Shown here: piece after piece, positions 40,232-51,640 of the stretch
Layout of the letters: every line of letters starts with the position of its first letter
Position numbering within the stretch: position 1 is the first letter of the stretch
Source of the DNA: Palaemon carinicauda
Lineage: Eukaryota > Arthropoda > Malacostraca > Decapoda > Palaemonidae
Direction of reading: 5' to 3'
Assembly (NCBI RefSeq): GCF_036898095.1
Contig: NC_090730.1
Span: 24,220,691-24,284,690 of the forward strand
DNA length: 64,000 nt
Translations under genes and position numbers: made by a program
The notes under the pieces: model-generated
The model's input: only the letters and a program-made list of their open reading frames with translations
Database searches by the model: none
Told to the model about the DNA's origin: nothing

Positions 40232-40640
40232 ATTCAAGAGTTGAGGTTCTTGCCTCAAGAGTGGAGGTGGCTGCCGCAAGAGTTGAGGTTGCTGCCTCAA
40301 GGATGGTGGAGGTTGCCGCAACGCAAGAGGTTGCTGCATAGCGCTGGTATCTGGCAACTCCCAATGCGGCAGCTCACGCGTGGAGGTAGGTTGAGGAACC
40401 TCAACATCATACGTCTGGCAGGGTGGACTGCGCAGAGGTGGAGTTGAGGTTGCTGCCTCGAGGATGGTGGAGGTTGTCGCACCGCAAGAGGTAGCTGCCT
40501 CGAGGATGGAGGAGGTAGTCGCAACGCATGAGGCTCCTACCTCAAGGGTAGAGGAGGTTGCTGCAAAGCATAAGGCTCCTGCCTCAAGTGTTGAGGAGGT
40601 TGCCGCGTGGCAAGAGGCTCCTGCCTCAAGGAAAGTGGAG
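40232..40640. repeat. 21-bp tandem array, part 2
   Basis: Units such as GTTGAGGTTGCTGCCTCAAGG and GTGGAGGTGGCTGCCGCAAGA, same period as part 1 on the other side of the SINE. A second run lies at about 40443-40640. Confidence 0.85.
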
Positions 40641-41354
40641 GTTGCTGCACAGAGCTGGTATCTGGCAACTCCCAATGCGGCAGCTCACGCATGGAGGTAG
40701 CTTGAGGAACCTCAACATCATACGTCTGGCAGGCTGGACTGCGTAGAGGTGGAGGAGCGCTCGCAGGAGGAGGTGTGTTAACCTTCCTCTGCCTGAAAAC
40801 TCCTGCATCAACACCGCAAGCTGAGACTGCATTGTCAGCAGCATAGACCACTAGAGTTTAAGAAAGACAACAACAAACGGAGCTACTGTCCGTTGAAACT
40901 GAGGGTCTAAAACAGCTGGTGCGGCAACAGACGGAGTTACTGTCTGTTGCGATACCACCTTTGCCTCTCTGGGAGGTGTGCAGTTGTCGTACTGCAGCAA
41001 GTCCGAACTGACCCAGTGCTAATGGCACCACCTAGGAGTTGGACTTGCGCGGAAGGGACCGACTTGCACTTAAAAGCTGCAAGATTTGGTCCATGGTTTC
41101 TGCGAGAAACCTCTTCCGCAGACGAGAATAAATGGGCTCTCTCGTCTTTGTGTGGGTGGGGTGATCACGTCGGCTACGTGAGTTGGTTACACCCCGAAAC
41201 CACGGAGGGAAAACGTCTGTTCGTCGATCAAGGCCTGCTGAACCCATAAGTCCTTCGACATTACTTCTCCCCTGGGCTTGGGAGCTTGTAAGAGGTCCCA
41301 GACTAGGCGAACAACTGGCACGAACAGACGAACCCTCGAACGCAACACTGTAAC

Positions 41355-42350
41355 ACTTTGCGCTTATCACTTATCACTTTTGATTTTCTGTTTGCACTTA
41401 TTTCACTGAACTCGAAACTTTAAGTGGTTTGTACCTGAAACACGCAATTCTATCCTTCATTAAAAGTTAGTAATTGCGAAAAACAGTATTACAATGTAAC
41501 AGAAAAACATAATGAAAGATAAATAATTCAGTGGCTGGAAAAGAGATTAAACACTAGATCAAATAAACTACGTTTAAAATCTCTCACCGCATAAAGTCTG
41601 AGAAACAAGAATAAAACTCTAGAAACGTTTACCTTCTTCCCCTAAAGAGACTAGGGAGAAGAGCAAAGACGATAACAACGTTACCCGCTTGAACGAAACG
41701 TTTATCCTCCTCTCTCTCCCTCCGTCTCTATCTCTCTCTCTCTCTTGACTTAGCACCTGAGAGTAGAGCCCAATTATATATATCGTTAAAACATATTATT
41801 GTTAAAGAAAAAAAAACTGAAAGGTTTCCCAAATAAAAAGTTCCTTTATTAGAATAGAACCATTTAAGCTAAGAAAGAATGAACAAAAACGCTAGAATCG
41901 GTTTATCTTACTGCAACGTGACACCGTGATAGACTCTCTCTCTATCCGTAACGATAGAGCGCAAGTTGAACGTTCTGAACGTCAACAACTGCAGAGACAA
42001 AACAAAACGTTAGTTCAACTTTGAAAACAGTACAAGACTATCAAAGAAATTCTTTCAAAAACATTAAAATAGCATAATATTTTAACAGGTAACACGAAAT
42101 GACGGGCTCAAAGTTAATTAACTTCGGTTCCAAGAAAAGACCCCGCCTACTATAGGAAAGGTCGAATATAAACAAATATAAAAATTAATTTTAATAAGTT
42201 TATAATAAAAGGAAGTTAATCAAAGAGGCCTATAAAAGGCGGAGAGATATAAAATAAACCTATAACTTTGTTAAGCAAAATTAAGAGAGTCTATACTCTC
42301 TTCGACACCAACACTTCCGTCTAAGGGAAGGGTCGGCCATTTAAAAGTGA
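41355..42350 (-). other. DR5 copy of the shared non-coding leader module
   Basis: AT-rich, with a (CT)n tract near 41708-41745, a diverged TATCCGTAACGATA and a 'gttgaacgttctgaacgtcaac' block near 41963. It is more diverged from DR4/DR6 than they are from each other, and has short duplications of 'gagagttcatactctctt' near 42285 and 42350. Confidence 0.7.
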
Positions 42351-42545
42351 AAGAGAGTTCATACTCTCTTCGTACCAAAATTAAATCAAAAATTAAATCA
42401 AATTATTTCCAAAAACTTGCTAAGCTAATGATATAGCTTCCTGAATAGCGAAGGCTAAACTCTAGAGCAAATACATCACCAAATCGTGAGCAATAACTCC
42501 AGAATCAACAGCGTATCCATGTAGGTCTAGCCAGAGGCACGACAG

Positions 42546-42713
42546 AGGAAAAATTGAGGTGGTGTTGACAAGAAGTACTAGAGTACCTGACCACAGATGG
42601 CGCTGTGGTGTTCACACCCCCACCTGTATAGCGATCGCTGGCGTATCCCGACAGTAGATTTCTGTCGGCAACAGAGTTGACAGCTACATGATTATCGGGT
42701 AAGATTAATATTG
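42546..42713. repeat. DR5 right ITR and outer end
   Basis: Inverted copy of 36003-36160, ending CGGGTAAGATTAATATTG and AAAA. Confidence 0.9.
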
Positions 42714-42798
42714 AAAATGGAGTGATTACTCAAAATGTGTCACTATTTGTGAATTGTATACAGTATTTCATGGAAACTTTTAAGTAATTACCTCCATT

Positions 42799-43098
42799 AT
42801 CAATTTAGTATATATTTTGAATATACAGTACATCAAATTTACGCTGACATCACAAACTTTTGTTTATGTACGTTGGAATCATGAATTCTGTTAGGTTGAG
42901 TACGTCAGTTCCAGATTGTTTAGTGAGGAAACCGAGCGAGTTTTTTTTAATAACCCTCCCCCACGAGCTCAACATATCTTGCCATCTTTTGCTTTCCCAG
43001 CATTTAAAGAACCTCCTAATTACTGTACAAGAAGAGGAAAGCTGCAGGACTACATAATTTGGGAGTAAATAGAGAGCATGGTCTTGTAAAGAAATACC
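42799..43098. repeat. Inverted arm 2, containing an unoccupied DR4 target site
   Basis: This arm is the reverse complement of 35703-35952 followed by 29098-29142, without DR4 between them. The join is at about 43058-43060 (TTT on plus), in 'gactacataatttgggagt'. DR5 lies in the loop between the two arms, about 80 bp from this arm. Confidence 0.87.
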
Positions 43099-43155
43099 AT
43101 TAGATTACATTTTCTTAAAATATTAAAAAATATACTGAAAAAACATTGTCCTTAC

Positions 43156-43265
43156 CCTGGTAAACCTGACGAAGCGGAGTGACTGTTATGAGCCGATTCA
43201 CACGTGTGACATAACCTGCAACCGATGCAACCTGGACATCATCTTCCATGTAAGTACCATGTCCT
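43156..43265 (-). CDS. EXOSC2: EXOSC2 exon 2: N-terminal domain
   Basis: 110 nt with acceptor CACAG (43270-43266) and donor GTAAGG from 43155. Codon 1 is completed with AG from exon 1 to give Arg. It encodes RGHGTYMEDDVQVASVAGYV followed by TRVNRLITVTPLRQVYQ, the well-conserved Rrp4 segment with GHGTY and ASVAG.V.RVN. It ends with a single G that joins GT of exon 3 to form Gly. This region packs on the exosome ring in known structures. Confidence 0.95.
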
Positions 43266-43872
43266 CTGTGCAAAAGATGATAAATGAAAATAAACGTGTT
43301 TCATAATACAGTAATGCCTCAAGATACAAAATTAATTTGTACTTCTGTGGCTTTCGTTTCGTGAAAATTTCGTACCATGGGGCATGTTTTACGTGTAAAT
43401 CGCCTCATTTGTTGCAAACTCTACAAAACACCACATTAAATTTTATAATACAGTAAAGCTATAACCCCAATGAAATACTGTACAGCCAAATACATTTGAA
43501 TCATTCAATATACCTAACCTAACTGTTAATACCTGTAAATTAAGTAGTTATTACACATAATGCAATAATAGGTGAAAAATAATATAATACATACGGTATA
43601 ATACTGTACATACATACAAATACAAACATAAAAAAACATAATTAAATCAAGCAAAGTACTGTAGAGGTTCTAACTATATTGTACAGTGTATATGGATCCC
43701 ACATGTGTTCCATGACCACATCTAAAAATCATGACTAGTAAAAGAAAATCTGAAATGCTAGGAAGTGACATGAAGATGTAGAACCATCAATTAGTATAGT
43801 TTTAAGACAGCCAGGAGGATGGGTTTAATTCTTAATCTCGATTCTGCTTTTTTTTTTGCAAGGTTGTAAAAA

Positions 43873-44206
43873 TGTTATTTTTATTAATAAAATAAATTTT
43901 TGAATATACTTACCCGGTGATCATATAAGCTGCAACTCTGTTGCTCGACAGAAAAACCTACGGTCAAAATACGCCAGCGATCGCTATGCAGGTGGGGGTG
44001 TACATCAACAGCGCCATCTGTCGAGCAGGTACTTAGTACTCCAAGTAAACAAAGAACCAATTTTCTCCTCGGTCCACTGGGTCTCTATTGGGGAGGAAGG
44101 GAGGGTCCTTTAATATATGATCACCGGGTAAGTATATTCAAAAATTTATTTTATTAATAAAAATAACATTTTTCAATATTAAACTTAGCCGGTGATCATA
44201 TAAGCT
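43873..44206. repeat. DR6 left terminal block: outer end, ITR and ICR (44115-44206)
   Basis: Essentially identical to the DR4 left block. The ICR carries the reverse complement of both outer ends. Confidence 0.92.
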
Positions 44207-44611
44207 GATTCACACCCAGGGGGGTGGGTAGAGACCAGCATTACATGTTTACATTATTATAAGCTAAGTATTTTGTATTTCATTTTAGCAGTTATTCAAA
44301 ATAACAAACATAAAATAAATAAGTACCTGGTAAGGAAGTCGACTTGAACAATTACTCTGCCTTTTTAAGTACGTCTTCCTTACGGAGCCTCGCGATCCTC
44401 TTAGGATGCTGAGCGACCCCTAGGATCTGAAGTATCAAGGGTTGCAACCCATACAACAGGACCTCATCAAAACCTCTAATCTAGGCGCTTCTCAAGAAAT
44501 GACTTTGACCACCCGCCAAATCAAGTAGGATGCGAAAGGCTTCTTAACTTTCCGGACAACCCAAAAACAATAATAAAACATTTCAAGAGAAAGATTAAAA
44601 AGGTTATGGAA

Positions 44612-46400
44612 TTAGGGAATTGTAGTGGTTGAGCCCTCACCCACTACTGCACTCGTTGCTACGAATGGTCCCAGAGTGTAACAGTTCTCGTAAAGAGACT
44701 GGACATTCTTAAGATAAAAAGACGCGAACACTGATTTGCTTTTCCAATAGGTTGCGTCGATTATACTTTGCAGAGATCTATTTTGTTTAAAGGCCACGGA
44801 AGTTGCGACAGCTCTAACTTCGTGTGTCCTTACCTTCAGCAAAGCTTGGTCTTCCTCATTCAGATGGGAATGAGCTTCTCGTACTGTATTAACAGTCTGA
44901 TAAAATAGGATAAAGCATTCTTTGACATAGGCAAAGATGGATTCTTAACTGAACACCATAAAGCTTCAGACGGGCCTCGTAAAGGTTTTTAAATAGAACT
45001 TAAGAGCTCTTACAGGACATAAGACTCTTTCTAGTTCATTTCCAACCATACGATAAGTTTGGAATATCGAACGATATTGGTCAAGGCCGAGAAGGCAGCT
45101 CGTGTTTGGCTAGAAAACCAAGTTGTAGAACATGTAGCCGTTTCGGATGAGAATCCGATGTTCTTGCTGAAGGCACGAATCTCACTGACTCTTTTAGCTG
45201 TGGCTAAGCATATCAGGAAAAGAGTCTTTAAGGTGAGATCTTTCAGGGAGGCTGATTGTAGCGGTTCGAACCAGTCTGATATAAGGAATCTTAGTACCAC
45301 GTCTAAATTCCAACCAGGTGTAACCAAACGACGCTCCTTCGTGGTCTCAAAAGACTTAAGGAGGTCCTGTAGATCTTTATTGTTGGAAAGATCTAAGCCT
45401 CTGTGACGGAAGACTGATGCCAACATGCTTCTGTAACCCTTGATAGTGGGAGCTGAAAGAGATCGTTCTTTCCTCAGATATAAGAGAAAGTCAGCTATTT
45501 GAGTTACAGAGGTACTGGTCGAGGATACGGATACTGACTTGCACCAGTTTCGGAAGATTTCCCACTTCGATTGGTAGACTCTAAGGGTGGATGTTCTCCT
45601 TGCTCTAGCAATCGCTCTGGCTGTCTCCTTCGAAAAGCCTCTACCTCTCGAGAGTCTTTCGATAGTCTGAAGGCAGTCAGACGAAGAGCGTGGAGGCCTT
45701 GGTGTACCTTCTATACGCGTGGCTGACGTAGAAGGTCCACCCTTAGGGGAAATGTTCTGGGAACATCTACTAGCCATCGAAGTACCTCGGTGAGCCATTC
45801 TCTCGCGGGCCAGAGGGAAGCAACTAGCGTCAACCTTGTCCCTTCGTGAGAGGCGAACTTCTGCAGTACCTTGTTGACAATCTTGAACGGAGGGAATGCC
45901 TATAGATCTAGATGTGACCAATCTAGTAGAAAGGCATCTAGGCTATATGAACTGCTGCTGGGTCCGGGATTGGTGAGCAAAATATTGGGAGCCTCTTGGT
46001 CATCGAGGTTGCGAAGAGATCTATGGTTGGCTGGCCCCAGGTGGCCCAAAGTCTCTTGCATACATCCTTGTGGAGGGTCCATTCTGTTGGAATTATTTGT
46101 CCCTTCCGACTGAGACAATCTGCCATGACATTCAAGTTGCCTTGGATGAACCTCGTTACTAGTGATATGTCTAGACCTTTTGACCAGGTGAGGAGGTCCC
46201 TTGCGATCTCGTACAATGTCAGAGAGTAGGTCCCTCCTTGCTTGGAGATGTACGCCAAAGCCGTGGTGTTGTCCGAGTTCACCTCCACCACTTTGCCTTG
46301 AAGGAGAGACCTGAAGCTTTTCCAGGTCAGACGTACTGCCAGTAGCTCCTTGCAGTTGAAATGCATTGTCCTTTGACTCGAGTTCCATAATCCCGAGCAT
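44612..46400 (-). pseudogene. DR6 recombinase and RNase H/methyltransferase-like remnant
   Basis: Matches DR4 29890-31664. The YR N-terminal part (45031-45921) runs off into the same FSSQTRAAFSAL frameshift tail, and the catalytic end is separate at 44612-44842. An extra small insertion near 45938 ('ggctat' region) splits the Dam-like frame that is still continuous in DR4. Confidence 0.9.
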
Positions 46401-49062
46401 TCCCTACCGTCTAATGTCGCACCCCAGCCTACGTCCGATGCGTCCGAGAAGAGAACGTGGTTGGGAGTCTGAACAGTCAGGGGAAGACCCTCTCTAAGGT
46501 TGATATAGTCCTTTCACCAAGTCAGAAAAGACTTTATCTTTCCGGAAACCGGGATCGAGACCGCTTCTAGCGTCTTGTCCTTTTTCCAGTGAAAAGCTAG
46601 ATGGTATAGAAGAGGACGGAGGTGTAGTCTTCCTAGTGACACAAATTGATCCACGGATGACAGTGTCCCTACCAGACTCATCCACAGCCTGACTGGGCAG
46701 CGTTCCTTCTTCAGCATCTTCTGGATGGATAGCAGGGCTGGGGGCTGATCGTCTTGTTCAGCAACGTCCTCATCAGAGAGTTCCTCATCTGAAACTGATG
46801 AGGAAACGGCAACGGAGTGGGCAACGTCTGACTCGCTGAATCCGGTCGCACTGGTGGATGCGTGACGGAGCCGGACGCAATATCATGGCACTGCTGCACA
46901 GTCTGTGAACTGTCAACAACCATGGGTGCGCGAGGAAGTACAGCGTCAACCCGAAACTGTCTAGACTGTCTGGGTTGTGCAGTCAACACCCTACCGGGTT
47001 GCTGAGGTTGACGCACTGCGTCACAACAAGTCACCTCTGCTGGTTGTTGAACGTCCTGAACGTCAACAACCACCTCCGAGCGTCGCTTAACGTCAACGTG
47101 CGACTGGCAACCCACACTGGGTCGCATCGGTGGAGGAACCACCTCAACTGGCAGACGCGAGTAGGTTACCTCAGCGTCAACAGGGCGCACAACCGACCGG
47201 TTGGAAGGTTGTTGGCCAGAAGGAGGAACCACCTCAACTGGCAGACGCGAGTAGGTTACCTCAGCGTCAACAGGGCGCACAACCAACCGGTTGGAAGGTT
47301 GTTGGCCAGAAGGTGGTTCTCCGCATTTAAGTCCTCTATCAAGGACGCAAGCTTGGACTGCATGTCTTGCAGCAAAGCCCATTTAGGGTCTACGGGAGCA
47401 GGTGTGGCAACAGACGGGGTTAGCGACTGAGGCGGAACCATTTACCATCCCTGAAAGCCTTGTTATGTGTGACATAATAGTACAGCAAAACTTCAAAGGC
47501 TCGACAAAAGTTGAGAAGTTGACCTGTAAACAACTTGGAGCGTCTCCTGGCTAGGCGCCAGGGCGAGTCTACCAGAATTGAGAAGTCTATCTGGGCAGAG
47601 GCATGAACTCCCAAGCCGAGAACTTCTCTCGTGTCCTATCAGACTCTCGCTCTAAAAGCCAGTTTAAAAGAAGGGAAATCAAAAGCTGTATCCCTGAAAC
47701 TCCTCCTGGTGCAAAAACCAGTCGCCTAGCCAACGTAACGCTCTCTAGGAGAGCGAGAGAGCACTAGCTTAAAAACAACGGCTTCGAAGTAGCTAGGCCT
47801 AGTGTAAGTTCTGACGTTTAGGCGAACGAGGAGCAGCAGTTACAAGATCCGGACGAAGATCCTTAAAAAATCATCATGATTTAATTAAAGTCCATAGGAG
47901 GCTAAGCAGCTTAAGGCTCCTCTCCAAATGACAGAGTCCTCAAGGGAATATCAGTAGGAGGGAGAACAGCACTTTCTCATCTACAGGAACCTTGTCCGAT
48001 AAAAGCTAGGTTATCTCAGTGAGTCTCTCACTGGTGCATTAGTAGCAGACCAGAAGGCAACGTCATGTAACTGCTTGACAGTCTGTGAACTGTCAACAAC
48101 TGAACTGTCAACCACAACAGGTGCGTGAGGACAAACAGCACTGGTGCATTAGTAGCAGACCAGAAGGCAACGTCATGTAACTGCTTGACAGTCTGTGAAC
48201 TGTCAACAACTGAACTGTCAACCACAACAGGTGCGTGAGGACATACAGTGTTCACTCGTGACTGCTTTGACTGTCTATACTGAGCAGTCAAAACAACTCT
48301 AGAATGTGGAGGTTGACGCACCGCGTCAAAACAAAACAACTTAGACTGTTGTTGTACCTCGCGAACGTCAACGGAAGGTTCCGTGCGTTACTGAACGTCA
48401 ACATGCGGCTGGCAGGGTACACTGGAACGCATGGGTGGCGGGACTCTCTCAGCTGGAGTGCGGGAGAAGGTCGCCTCAGCGTCCACAGGACACACAACCG
48501 TGTTGGTTGTAGGCTAGAGGTTGGTGCAGTGTCAACCTTCTCCGCACGAAAGTCCCGCATCAATGACGTTAACTGAGACTGCATGGTCTGCAGCAAAGAC
48601 CACTTAGGGTCTACAGGAGCAGGTGCGGCAACAGACGGTGTGACTGCCTGATGCGGTACCGCTTTGCCTCTCTTAGGAGGTGAGCAGTCGTCGGAAGACT
48701 GCAGCGAGTCCGAACTGACCCAGTGGCTACAACTGGGCCGTTGGACTTGCGCGGAAGGGACCGACTTGCGCTTAATAAGCTGCGAGACCTTGGTTCATGG
48801 TTTCTTACGAGAAACCTCTTCCGCAGACGAGAAATAAATGGGCTCTCTCGTCTTTGTGTGGGTGGGGCGATCTTGGGTAGATACGCCCGAAACCATGGAG
48901 GGAAACGTTTGTTCGTTGATCAAGGCCTGACGAACCCATAAGTCGTTCGACATTACTTCTCCCCTGGGCTTGGGAGCTTGCAAGAGGTCCCGGACTAGGT
49001 GAACGACAGGCACGAACAGACGAACCCTCGGACGCAACACTGTAACACTTTGCGCATATCAC
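46401..49062 (-). pseudogene. DR6 fused RT-thumb/Gag remnant
   Basis: Same RT-thumb (46514-46717) to Gag (46711-47382) fusion as DR4, the same 87-bp repeat at about 47134-47307 and the 110-bp repeat at 48029-48246. Gag pieces continue to 49062. The shared breakpoints show that DR4 and DR6 descend from one already rearranged element. Confidence 0.88.
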
Positions 49063-50075
49063 TTTATCACTTCGATTTTCTGTTTTGCACTTATTTCACT
49101 GAAATCGAAACTTTTACTGATTTCTACCTGAAACACGCAATTCTACCCTTCATTAAAAGGTAGTAATTGCGAAATCAGTCGTATAATGCAGCTCATTAAT
49201 ACTAGCAAAAAACAGAAAACATATATAAAGATAAAAAATTCAGTGGCTGGGAAAGAGACTAAACACTAGTTCAAATAAACTACGTTTACAATCTCTCACC
49301 GCACATAGCCTGGGGACAAGAATAAAACCCTAGAAACGTTTTATCTTCTTCCCCGTACAGCGACTAGGGAGGAGAGTAACACGAGAACAACGTTACCCGC
49401 TTGAACGGAACGTTTTCTCTCCTCTCTCTCCCTCCGTCTCTATCTCTCTCTCTCTTTCTCTCTTGATTTCGCACCTAAGAGAAGAGCCCAATTATATATC
49501 GTCAAAATAACATGTTATTTGACTAAAGGAAAAAACTGAAAGGTTTTCCAAATAAAAAGTTCCTTTAATTTAGAATTTAAAACATTTAAGCTAAGAAAGA
49601 ATGAACGAAACGTCAGAATCGATTTACTCTTACTGCAAAGTGAAACCGTGAAACACTCTCTCTCTATCGTAACGATAGAGCGCATGTTGAACGTCCTGAA
49701 CGTCAACAACTGCGTAGTCTAAAAAACTAAACGTTAGTTCATCTTTGAAAACAGTACGAAGACTATCAAAGAAATTCTTTCATAAAACATTAAATTTAAA
49801 AAGTTCTAAATTCTTTAAAGGCTAAATACGATATAACGGGCTCAACGTTGATTAACTTCGGTTCCAAGTTAGGACCGCCTACTATCAGGAAAGGTCGCAT
49901 ATAAACAAAACATAAAAATTATTTTTATATGTTTATAATAAATGGAAAGTTAATCGAAGAGGCCTAATAAAGGCGGAGAGATATAAAATATATAGATCTA
50001 TAACGCGTTAAGCAAAATTACTAAAAACCTAAACACACTTCCGTCTAAGGGAAGGGTCGGCCATTTAAAAGTGAA
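49045..50075 (-). other. DR6 copy of the shared non-coding leader module
   Basis: Nearly identical to 34330-35340. The (CT)n tract near 49437-49464 is longer than in DR4. No coding frame is seen. Confidence 0.75.
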
Positions 50076-50260
50076 AGAGAGTCCATACTCTCTTTGTCAC
50101 CATAATTAAATCTATCCAAAACGAGTTCAAGTTTTGAGATGAAGATAAAACCCTGCATAGCGAAAGCTCAAAACTAGAATAGTGTACTTCACCAAATAGT
50201 TGTGAAAACAAATCCAGTTAGTAACAGCGTATTAGTAGGTCTTGCCGGTAGCCCGACAGA

Positions 50261-50429
50261 GAGAAAATTGGTTCTTTGTTTACTTGGAGTACTAAGTACC
50301 TGCTCGACAGATGGCGCTGTTGATGTACACCCCCACCTGCATAGCGATCGCTGGCGTATTTTGACCGTAGGTTTTTCTGTCGAGCAACAGAGTTGCAGCT
50401 TATATGATCACCGGCTAAGTTTAATATTG
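50261..50429. repeat. DR6 right ITR and outer end
   Basis: Inverted copy of 43912-44070, identical in type to the DR4 right end. Confidence 0.92.
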
Positions 50430-50903
50430 AAAAAAAACCATTAAATTACAAAAGCAGTAGCTTGGAAAGTACTACTTTGCCTCTGATTCTGCCTCAGTTC
50501 CCACAAAGCTACATTGCTGAATGCATATACCTTAACTTTATGATGACCTTGCAAGTGCTATCAAGATTTTAGGAAGAAATATTTTCAAATCCCTTTGGCA
50601 ACCATAGTACAATATATATTTGAACTATAACATTCATTTTGGTTTCTTTTTTTCTGAATAGGTATAATTTATGGAAGAATACTCAAAAGTTGTAATAGAA
50701 AATGTCTATCTAAAATAAATTTTGAGACATGCAGCATAAAAAAATGCTATCTAAGCATATAAAAATATCCATCAGAAAAGTATAATAGATATGAATTTGA
50801 GGATTGTTGTATTTTGTTCTGAATAAATTTTTTATAAAGAGCGTTAAAAGTTTTTCCAATGTCACCCAGAATTTTTTTTTATATATACAGTATATCATAA
50901 AAG

Positions 50904-51335
50904 GGATTTTGACGTAGGAAAAATCTATTTCTGGGCGAAGGACCTGTGCCGCCCAGTGAATAAGCTCCATTTAGCACTTATTCTTAGGTAATTTACTGCT
51001 AAATATACCAGAGAAAAAATGTAAAGGAGTGCTAGGTTAACTAGCTCGCTCACCTATTGGTGTCGGTATAAAATTGGGCGTATATTCCAGAGGTCCCGCA
51101 CTATTTAGATTAATCCACGACAGAGAACCCCAATAGAGGAGAGCCGTTCAACCTCACTCGGTACTACTAACAATGCATCCGCTCAGAACCCAACTCCTTA
51201 GCACCCAAAGTTTGGGGACTCCAAGGGAGAGGAGCTGGGAGGGTTCACTGGGCGGCACAGGTCCTTCGCCCAGAAATAGATTTTTCCTACGTCAAAATCC
51301 CTTTTCTGGGCTCGAACCTGTGCCGCCCAGTGAAT
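50904..51335. repeat. DR7 left terminal block: outer end, ITR (50936-51204) and ICR (51244-51335)
   Basis: The outer 62 bp (50899-50960) pair with 51244-51305 as a stem. Directly after it, 51303-51335 is the reverse complement of the right outer end (58523-58555 region). The A-run crossover appears as TTTT at 51302-51305. This is a textbook DIRS ICR. Confidence 0.95.
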
Positions 51336-51640
51336 CTATACAAGAGAAAAATGTCACCAAACTTGCAAAATAAAGGAAAAAACATAAGCGTAAGAGAAAT
51401 ACAGGATGCTTTAATCAGAGATGAGTACCAAAAAACAATTATAAGGGTATCTTAAATATGAACATAAATCCAATAAGGTAGGTATAATAATGCCGTGAGT
51501 GATAATATATACAGATACTCAGGAGCATAAAAATTTACAAATATAATAACAGTATTCAGGTGCGAGACCAACGAATACAATAGGGTATAAATGAGGCAGG
51601 TAAGAGGGAGAGATAAAGAGTCAAGGCATTAACCTGTGAG

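Larger units (their letters stand above)
39006..41370 (-). pseudogene. DR5 Gag remnant with 21-bp repeat expansion
   Basis: Starts with DR2/DR4-like Gag (VVDSSQ-type block and CCDAVRQPQQP). It continues into two arrays of 21-bp units (below) separated by a SINE. Two copies of a block containing 'cccaatgcggcagctcacgc' follow, about 300 bp apart (40345 and 40646). The end is a Gag N-terminal-middle piece at 41032-41370 (SLGPLTSSQAQGRSNVEGLM). No continuous frame is left. Confidence 0.82.
35960..42717 (-). mobile_element. DR5: defective mosaic DIRS element, 6.8 kb
   Basis: Ends are of DR3 type (CCCGATAATCATGTAGCTG). ITR 36003-36160 pairs with 42546-42702, ICR at 36200-36291, A-runs at 35958-35963 and 42714-42717. 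All frames are broken. Gag parts resemble DR2/DR4 in some places (39010-39340) and DR3 in others (40360-40850, QTYDVEVPQ). The Gag middle is an expanded 21-bp repeat array interrupted by a SINE. The leader module shared with DR1/DR4/DR6 is present. Confidence 0.92.
27034..43155 (-). other. EXOSC2 intron 2 (16.1 kb)
   Basis: Runs from donor GTAAGG at 43155 to acceptor CAG at 27036-27034. It contains DR4, DR5, a pair of about 300-bp inverted arms around DR5, and about 2.1 kb at 27034-29142 in which I see nothing definite. A piece at 28325-28400 has phrases like pogo-type MITE ends. Confidence 0.9.
43868..50434 (-). mobile_element. DR6: defective DIRS element, 6.6 kb, twin of DR4
   Basis: AAAAA at 43868-43872 and an A-run at 50430-50437. 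ITRs 43912-44070/50261-50414, ICR 44115-44206. It has the same deletion and repeat structure as DR4 at a near-constant offset (14725-14736 bases), with few substitutions and small indels by eye. Its flanks are unrelated to those of DR4, so it is a separate insertion, not a segmental duplication. Confidence 0.94.

Noticed and set aside
29143..50434. DR4 and DR6 as a segmental duplication of the host gene
   Set aside because: Homology stops at the element ends on both sides, with unrelated flanks.
50881..51310. The stem between 50899-50960 and 51244-51305 as a terminator or miRNA-like hairpin
   Set aside because: It is explained by the ICR, which continues directly into the complement of the other element end.
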